From Peronospora farinosa (taxonomy: Eukaryota; Oomycota; Peronosporomycetes; Peronosporales; Peronosporaceae), in the NCBI GenBank assembly GCA_947646735.1, contig CANTFK010000713.1, positions 310,001 through 374,000 on the forward strand: a stretch of DNA of 64,000 bases, in the 5' to 3' direction. The notes under the pieces are model-generated. The model worked only from the letters and a program-made list of their open reading frames with translations. It made no database searches and was not told the DNA's origin. This document shows positions 20,371 to 29,600 of this stretch, piece by piece; the first letter of the stretch is position 1; each line of letters starts with the position of its first letter. Position numbers and translations under genes: made by a program.

Positions 20371-20525
20371 CGATAGCCCACCTTGCTATATCGGTAGTGA
20401 AGCCATCTCTGAAGGGACCCACGGTCGGGACCTCTTGCCATCATGGACGCCCCATACAAAGTCCATAATTAAGCCCTCCAATCTATTAATCATGGCGGGA
20501 GGTGGCCAGCAGTGCCGTGCTAAGT

Positions 20526-23500
20526 AGGTAATTTTGGGCACCGCGAGTGGAGCTTTCTATACCTGTACAGTGTTTGATTGTCGCGCTGTCTTCGGATCTG
20601 TTGTAGTCCCGATTACGTCGACCGAAAACGGTTCAGCCAGCATGACATCAAAATGGCTGGTAATCACCATTCTCATGTCTATCTTACAAGTGCAGTCCAA
20701 AACCACGTGGTTGCATGCCTCGACGTTAAATGTTACAGTTCAGTTCATATGCCGATACAAGCACATGTAGTTTTTTTTCTAAATCTCATACTTTTTCGTG
20801 TCGGCATGCTGCGGCTTGTATGATATTGTCTGCTAGAGCCATTCTTTACCCTACAGTATTGTACTGTAAAGCGGCGGAGGACGAATGCAGAAACATTCGA
20901 TCGCAAATGTTCAGCACTGACGTGCCAGATCATCGACGGTATGCAGTAATACAGCTGCTCGACCTATGTCCTATGTCACCATCGCTTGCCACCGATGGTT
21001 CAAGGGTGCATAAGTGACTCCTGACGGTGGCGTGACGACAATGTCTGGATTTTGGTGACGCTGTATCCAGTAGGAGAAAGACCCGCTAGAAGTGTCACAT
21101 CGATGTCATCACGGGTATTACACGTGCACAGGTACAATAAGGATACAGACGTACTGGTACAAGTAACAAAGTTGTATGTTTTACTTATTGGCCTAGCATC
21201 CAAATTACGGGCCTTATTTCAATCACATTGGAGTACTCGATGAGAGCTTTACGGTTCGTGCACACGATGCCCAAAGCTTTAAACGCTGTCGTCAAGGATA
21301 AAGTCGAAAGACTAGCTTGACGTGTCCATTATTTTGCCTCTTTTTCAACGTCGTATCGTTGTCTTGTTGTGAGGAACCGCATTCTCAAATTTTACAATCA
21401 AGCTCAAGCCAGTCCAGGTCTCAGCCCTATCACCCTTCTATGAGCATCCTTTCTCGGGGTCATGTCTCGGGCATGCATGTCGCGCGGCCACCGGCTGGTA
21501 ACGTCCCCTCTCCACGCGTTAATGGTCAAAAGTCAGTTCGCCGGATCACGCAAGCGGTCATAAAGGGGCTACATCCCAGCGTAGGAGCAAACAGACATTC
21601 TGCAACTTCTAAATGCATACAAACTTGTACAACTCTCAGTCGATTTGAGTTCGACTTAGCTCATAGACGATAGAAATGCCACGACCCATTCCGAGCTTGT
21701 TGTTGTAGCCGAACGCAGGCAGACGAGTCTATATACCCGTTTGTGTTATGTGATGTTACGTATCAATTGGCTAAACAGACTTAAGTTCAGTTTGGAACTG
21801 CGACAATATGCATAGATGATTAGAATACTTATGCCGTATTCATCTTGTCTTTTCACGATGAACCCGCACAGATAGTCGTCTTAGCGTAGCCCTATTTGCA
21901 CAACCGCACCAATGTATCAATGAGAAACACGATCTGGTGTTGTACTTTATCTATTTCACCAAGAAGATACGAATCATTCCATCATTAGCCACCATTATCA
22001 CTTGTAACAACCTAAGAACTCGCCGAGCCGTGAATCTGCATTAGCTGTTTATGTTAAGAGGCTGCGCGTATCCTTGCATGGTGACAAGTAGCACGTGTTT
22101 GATGTGAAAGCTTACGGTTCGCTTGATGAATACTCTAAAACTACCCTCAACCTCATTCATTGCTCTCATGAATAGGTGAGACAGAAGCTTAATGTGCTCT
22201 TAGCAGGATATTTGTTACCCTTACTATTAAAAATGGTGTCACAAGCGCCTCTCATCATAAGTTCAAGGCGTCATCAGTTTTGGTCCTTGCTCTAAAGGCG
22301 ACATATCACCTGACGAGGTTCATACAACGTGAGGACATGACAAACATGAGATATTTATTCGCTTGCCACTCGTTTTTCGGCGTCATAGCGATATCAACTT
22401 GTGATGTCGAGGTGTCTCCGATAACAATTGCTGCACATGACAGACACCTCGACATCACAAGTATTCTATTTAATCAAAATCATAATGGAGAAGAGTCATA
22501 CAAATGATATCTCCTAACATGATACTTAGACATTAAAATGGGAGACAATCATTCCATCATGGATCTGTCTATTCAATGTTCAGTAAGTGATACGAGAGAT
22601 ATCATCTAAAGACAAAAGATCGAATGCTCTGACGGCATGGGCGTGTTTCATGTAGAATTTGTTTCAATTCACTATAGTATGGCACAGTGTTATTAAAAGT
22701 CTACATCGAACTGCATGTGACGTTAACAGTGTAGCAAAAGAATTTACGTAAGCCCAAGACGATAAGCGCTCGGGATCTACAATTGTGGGGACTGTGTGAG
22801 TCGAATGCCAAGGATGTTCACTGCCAAATCGATTGCAACAAGCCGTCGGTACATTTTAACTTACATCGCAAGTTGATTGACCTCCTCACTCGACTTGTCC
22901 AGCAAGTGGGACATCGCATTGTAGGTTGTACAACTTGTTTCGACCTACTGGAGGAGAAAATCGCTGTCACTTAAGTACATGCTCAACATTTTCCTCAGCC
23001 TAAAAAACATCTTGGCAATTTTTAGGCCAAGTCAGGAACAATTATCTTGGAGGCGACAAACCCTATTTAGTAAAGGTCTCGGTTGTAATCGTGTGTAACA
23101 TGCACAAGTGTATTGTTGTTGTTGCAGCAGAAATGCCGTTTGGTCGTACTGCAGGTATTTTTGATATCTCGATTAGAATGTCTGTCGTGGTTTGTTAAAG
23201 CAACTGCGTTGAGCTCACTCTGCTTTCGATAGCCCGATACTGTCGCCGACATGATGTAAGCCTTGTGTCCAGGATCTATTGATACAAAGTCTAGTGGCCT
23301 TTGACCGCATACCTTTTTAGTAAATCGGCATAGGATCGATGGCAAGTATTCTGTGTAAACATCGTCCACTCTCATTCGGCTGTAATGCTTGAAGAGAGTA
23401 TAGCGCTGCTATATATATTATTCAATAAAGCTTAGTTCCTTCTACAAAAGTCCGTCGTTCTGAACTCTTAGTAGTCAGCACGTCAATAGATATTAGTGCT

Positions 23501-23617
23501 ACAGTCTCCAATACGTCAGTCGTCTTTCCAGCGTTGAAATTCCACCAAGAGACGACACGACACCTATAAAAAAATACTAGAGAGATATGTACAGCGTGTA
23601 GTTTTTTTTCTGTCTTG
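20526..23617. other. Intergenic, no recognisable gene
   Basis: No frame longer than about 118 codons with coding character. The 21673-ending frame (+) and the 23067-23375 frame (-) have no recognisable motif and lack a convincing start. One strong inverted repeat at 22397-22462 is listed separately. This region presumably contains the upstream region of the large ABCG gene. Confidence 0.6.
22397..22462. repeat. 21-bp perfect inverted repeat, 24-nt loop
   Basis: The arms 22397-22417 and 22442-22462 are exact reverse complements (arm begins ACTTGTGATGTCGAGG). The loop is 24 nt. It is not part of any retroelement I recognise here. Confidence 0.9.
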
Positions 23618-23624
23618 TCATTCC
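23618..23624 (+). promoter_or_regulatory. Initiator-like element of the giant ABCG gene
   Basis: TCATTCC, the oomycete Inr core, occurs 71 bp before the ATG at 23695 and after a T-rich run. Confidence 0.4.
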
Positions 23625-23694
23625 TGAAAAAAGGTTGTCGGTCAAACAAGTCCGACATTGCAATTCATCAGATCAAATTAGCTCTCTAGAAACA

Positions 23695-26600
23695 ATGGCT
23701 GACTCGATTCAAGATACCGATCAAGCAGTTGAAGTTGGTATCAACGCTACAATCAATACACAGAGTATCTTGCTCAAACGGAATCCTCATTTGCGTGAAA
23801 ACAGTCAAACGTCGTCTCCTGCGGGTTTCGGAGGTCTCGGTGCACGTCAAAATGTCCTAAAACAATTAATGACTCCAGGCTCCGCGACGTCTGCTTCGTC
23901 ATTTGAAGAAGGCGCGTCGTACGATGGATTATTTGATACTGGTACCCCAGCGTCGGATCGAGGTTCCATGACCAAGTCAACTAGGACGGAAAAGATGCCA
24001 AGGCTGACCAAACAACCGACTAAAAAGTTATCGTCTCCAAGTCGAGAGTCTCTCATGAGACGTCTCGTGAATGATGAAGAAAATTCTTGTCGAGTTGATG
24101 GAGAGGTAGACGATTTTCTTCCTAGTGCCATACTTGACAACCTTGTGGTCAAGCGTGTGCCAACCATTTATGCCGAAGATGAAGCCAAAGCTTTGTCGAC
24201 CTCAATACCCTCGTCAACATCTCCGTCGGCCAAGCTGACACGACGGATAGTGGTGCCGCCACGCAAAAACATGCGGCGTGTTGTGGTACGTAGCACTGGT
24301 GCAGATGGACAAACTCATGAACAAGTACGATATATGGAAGCTGACGGACAAGTTGTCCAACAAAGTGGCAATGCTGCTGAAGATGTGACGGACGAGACCT
24401 CAACAATTTCTGTAGGAAGATCGACAATTACTGGTTATGCTTCAACACCGGCGATGACTCTGCGACGTGTTGTAGTCCGTAAAACTGGAGCGGACGGACA
24501 GGTCCATGAAGAAGTACAATTTGTGGATGTTAATGGAAATGTCGTTGACGGTGAAGGGGTCGCTCTTAATGTCACGACAAGTACTATGACCCCCACGCCG
24601 GTCACCACACAGCAAATCGTAACACCAAGGAAACTGACGCAGCGTACTTTGCGTCGTACTGGAGCTGACGGCCAAGTTCACGTACAAGTGCAGTATCTTG
24701 ATGTCGATGGAAACATCGTACGGACGGAAGGTGAAGATTTTGATAGTATCTCTGGCTCGTCAGCAGTGACAAGACGAATTGTTACCCCCGGCAAGACCAC
24801 TCGACGAGTTGTCGTTCGTAGGACGGGGGCGGATGGTCAAGTTCATGAAGAAGTGCAGTACATGGATGCGGATGGCAACGTCGCTCAAAGGAACGGGACT
24901 GCACTGGCGACGACTAGCGGAAGCGCTACAAATGTTTTTAGTTCCGGCCGCACTACGATAACTCGACGTATCGTGTCACCCGGACAGACATACGCTAGTA
25001 TCGATAGCGACATGTTACCGCCATTTCGTTTGGACGGCACTAGAGACTCGGTCGAACAGCATATCGGCGGAGATGGACAGACGTTTGAAGATGAAGGTCG
25101 CTCTTTTTCGAGCGTAGGGAGCTTCTCGGGTAGCGTCAGCAGTGTCACGAGTGATACTTCCACTACGACTTCCTCTCGACGCATTGTTACTCGTCGACTG
25201 ATGACATCGCCAAACACAGTACCGGCAGTGCATCGCAGTCTTGTGCACAAAGCCGGCTCCAGTTCTGACGCCCAATATGAAGAAGATGTGCAGTATGTGG
25301 AGTCGAAAGACGGCGATCTCACTACCAAAGTCGTTACTAGTCAGAATGGTCCAGGTCGTCGGGTTACTACTCGTCGGGTAGTAACCCCACAACGTGTGGT
25401 TCGGCGCATGGTTATTCGTAAAGGAACTGCTGGCTCAGGCACAGAAGCTGTGAACGGATCGGTTATCGACGCGGGTTCTGCTCAGAACGAAGACAACGCT
25501 AGCAGCGACGAATCGCTGGGTGGATCTAGTAGTGGCCGATACTCCGTGTCGGATCGAACCGTGATTCCGTCAAAAACTCGACGAGTAATTTCTCGTACAG
25601 CATCTCCTTCCGACAAGTCGCAAAAGAATCTCGATGAAATTACTGTGACCGATGCATCCCTGAGCGAGAAATTTGAGACCACTACGAGCTTGAGTGATGA
25701 GGAGAACGCGTCTTTTTTTCGATCACGTGACGGATCTACTTGCACTAGTGCAGCATCTAAAAGAGCTGACGTTGACAGCACGAAAGTTGATGGTGACAGC
25801 CAGGAAACGCTGAAGGCTAGAGTTGTAGCGACTGTGGCTGGTGCTGCTGTCACGGCGTCTGCTGTCGATGGCGATAGTAATAGCTTTCAAAATGAGATTG
25901 AGGGAGTGCTTGCTGTTGATGAGCGAGCTACGACGGTAACAAACGACATTGCTGAAGCTGAAAAGGACGAAGAGCCATTTGTTGTTGGTGGATCCTGGAA
26001 GATATTCGGTAAGACGGAAACGAAAATGGCTTGCTCAGAGGCATCATGTAGCGACGATAAAGAACCAACTACATCAAAATCGGTTGTTGCCCCACACAAT
26101 GAAAAGCTTGTCGATGTACCTGAAGCTGCCAAGGCTGACGCGTCCAATGTGGTTGCTGACTTTAATCGTCAAAGCGAGCCTAAGCTTTCTTCATACCAGA
26201 ACAGTGATACTGTCGCTGAAAACCCACGCGTTAGCGATGTACCTAAGACTTCTGACGTAATCGCTGATGCGTCGATGATGGCACCAATGGAAGAATCTTC
26301 ACAGGGTCGTAGCGATTCAACCGTGGACGCTCTTGTGTCACAATATAGTGGAGTCAGACCGTCGTTTGCGGCCCGCGAAGCCCCCCAAAAGCTACCGACA
26401 CCTGAAGAAAACGAAAATGAGCAAACTGCTGCGCTTCACGAGATCAGTACTCTGCATGAAGACAAGACACCCGTTTTACCTGCTGAAAACGTGAGCGTTG
26501 AGGTTCCGGGGCCCCACGCAGCGACAAAGTCGTTTGTTGTTTCGCCAGTGTCTCCACGTGAGAACGACTTTGTTCAATTATCTGCAGTTATTGGTGCGGC

Positions 26601-29600
26601 AGGAGTGGCAAGTGTGGTGGAGAATGACCCCAAAGAGCCTGAACCTTACTCTTCTACTGATCTTGCGAAGACTGCAGCTACTTTAGAAGAATCTCACGCC
26701 GCAGTGGCAACCACTGAAGAGGATGTATCAAATATGCCGGACCGAAAGACTAAGCGTAGCTTTTGGAAGTTGTGGGGCCCTAACAAGTCTAAAGCTTTTC
26801 GTACTGAAGACGAGAAGCTTCGTGACATGGGTGAACGTGAGGAAAGTTGTGTTGCTGCTGGCGCTGAAATGGCTGACAAGATTGGATCGCCTGTCATACA
26901 CGATCAAGGTGCTGTTGTTGCGTCTCCGCTAGCTGGTATAGCACGGCTGGCACATACAATAGTTGAAGTAGAGGAAGGACTTGAGCCGGGGCACTTGGAT
27001 TACAATACTGCTGCGTCTGCGTTCGACATTACCACAGCTGATGATAGTATTGTGTCTCCAGAGTCTCAACAGTTTGAAGAGCGTAAAAACTCTGGGCGCG
27101 AAGAGCTCATGGAAGTTAAGCCTGAGCGAGCTGGTGGTTTGTGGGGTTTCTTCGGCAACAAGTCCAAATCTGCTGCAGTGATGACCTCTCTTAGCTCAAG
27201 TAATAAAGTCAGCCGGGTCATCGAAGGTGAAGACGACAAGATGACACCCGACATAACTACACATAACAACGAGATCGCCGCAGTTGATCAGGTAGAACCT
27301 ATCCGCCATTGCATCCAGTCCGATAGCATTTTGACGAATGCTGCTGCTCCTGTGGCCTCATGTGGAAGGACTGTCCGAGACAGTGAACGCCGTACGACCG
27401 AACTCATTGATAGCATTGAGCCTGATATCGAATTGGACAATCACTACGTTAGCATTGCAAGTCCTCGCCGAAGCAGTCCACCCGATGATTATGAAGTATG
27501 GACTGTCAAGCCTTGTTCATTGGCGTGGAGCAACCTTTGCCTGAATCGCAAAAGCTGGAAGACTTTCTTGGCGGGTACTGCATTTTCAGGTAGCGATGAA
27601 TTTGTGCTGAAAGATGTAAGTGGAACGGTGAAGGCTGGTGAGTTCTTGGTCATTACGGGCCCGTCAAGGGATGAAAGTCTTGCTCTGATGTCTTGTCTTG
27701 CCGGGTTTGAAGATGCCATGGAAGGCAATGTGACGGTCAATGGCCACGAATGGAGTGAAAAGATGAACCACTACACTGGCTACGTTATGCACGAAGACTT
27801 GTTCTATGAGACGTTGACCGTGCAGGAGCATCTAATTGCTCAAGCTCGCCTTCGTATGCGCCGCACGCACACGGATGAGATGTGCTTGAAGCGAGTGGAG
27901 CATGTCATTGCGGAGATGTGCCTCTCCGGTTGCCGTGACAAGTTGATTGGTGGTGGTCTTTTGGTGCGTGGAATTACCCGGAGTGAGCGGAAGCTACTCG
28001 CCCTTGCTACAGCTCTGCTGACTAACCCATCGATTCTTTTCGTTGAAGAACCCACTGACAATTTGGACACCTTTGGCGCCGAGAAACTTGTTGCCAAGCT
28101 GCGTTGGCTTGCATTCGAGAAGGGATTGACAGTAATCGTGACCCTGCATCACCCGTCCTCGCACTTTTATAGGCTTTTTGACGTGCTGTACTTGGTTGCT
28201 GACGCCTCATGTGTGTATGACGGCAAGGCGGCTGATTGCATTGCTTATTTTTCTGCGATCGGATACCAGTGTCCGGAGTACATGAGTCCAATCGACTACT
28301 TCATGCTTCAAATGGTCGTTGGCGATCGAGAATCTGATAACGAAGGTGTGGCTCGAGTCGATGCACTGAAGCGCGAATGGAACCAGCGTAAGGCTGCAAT
28401 ATATGCTGGGAATCCTGCTCATGTTGCAGCAATGAGTGAGGATGTAGTCGTGGATGAGCACGACCAGAAAAACTGCTACAACCGCATGGGGTGCTGCGGT
28501 CAGCTATGGCTCTTGTGGGATCGCCACATTCGTCGACTTTCACGCTATGGGTTTGTGTTTCAATGGCACTTACTGGCTGCGCTTTTGATCGGCGTGGTGT
28601 TTGGACTTGTCTATCTCCAGATTGATCTTAAGGACGAACACGGAATCCAGAATTTTGCCGGTGCCTTCTTCTACCTAGTGGTGGTGCAGATGCTCTTCGC
28701 CGCTTACCGGACTTTTGTGTTTATGCCGCGAGAGACTGCTATCGCCTTGCGTGAACGACAAGAGTCTTGCAGTGACGCGTACTCGATGACTCTGCTGTGT
28801 TGGTACTTGACCAAAATCGTTGCGGAACTACCAGCCCTCATCATCCTTTCGATCGTGCTGTTTGTGCCAGTATTTTTGCTCGTCGGTATCGGCAACGGCT
28901 TCATGATGTATGTCTACATGCAGATCGTGATGGTGCTAGCTGGATGGACTGCTGTTGGCTTGGCTTTCGCAACTCTTGGTGTTCTACGCCATGTTACGCT
29001 TGCTCTCTTCGTGTACACCATACTGTTGATGCTTTTCGGTGTGTTTGGTGGTCTCCTTATCAACGTGACAGATATTCCCGACTGGTTCGTGTGGTTGCAC
29101 TACATCTCGCCTATCAAGTACAGCTACGAGTCCATGATGAAGATCTTTTGGAAGCGTGTCGACAATATTGATTGTGATCGGACTCTGAAAGGCTGCATCG
29201 CTTTCACTGGTGACGGCGTGCTCGAATACTACAGCATGGAGAAACGGTCGGTATTGAGTGACTCGTTGATTCTGCTGGTCATTTGCTTGTCTCTCTTCTT
29301 CGTAGCGTTCTGGTTCCTTTTGGCACTCGCAAACAAACGTATTAGCAGGATGCAATGGCGCTATGACTGGGACTTTAAGGGGCCACTGGGCCACCGCCAA
29401 CAGCGAATCGCTAGTTCTGTTAAGAGGAAGGCTGCCACGAAAAGCAGTATGCACCACATCATTGACCAAAAGAGCCAACATAACTCTTCCGCTGCTGCGG
29501 AACGCAGTATTGTCGTCGAAACAGGGAATCACTACATTTCCGTAGAGACTCCGCGTGCTGGTGGTCGTGGAATTTGTGATGCACCGAGTATGACTCTGGG

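Larger units (their letters stand above)
18049..20500 (-). mobile_element. 5'-truncated non-LTR (LINE-type) retrotransposon, C-terminal part
   Basis: Minus-strand coding remnant reading from about 20500 to 18049: a region after the RT (LEGLIMDFVWG near 20470), a zinc-binding C-terminal domain, then an RNase H domain. The same reading frame can be followed across TAG near 20385, TGA at 18988-18990 and TAG near 18805, so only nonsense mutations separate the pieces. RT and endonuclease are missing, which fits the usual 5' truncation of LINEs. No poly(A) tail is obvious. Confidence 0.8.

Noticed and set aside
23635..23694. Extending the giant ABCG gene upstream of 23695
   Set aside because: The upstream in-frame start is TTG; the first ATG at 23695 follows an initiator at proper distance.
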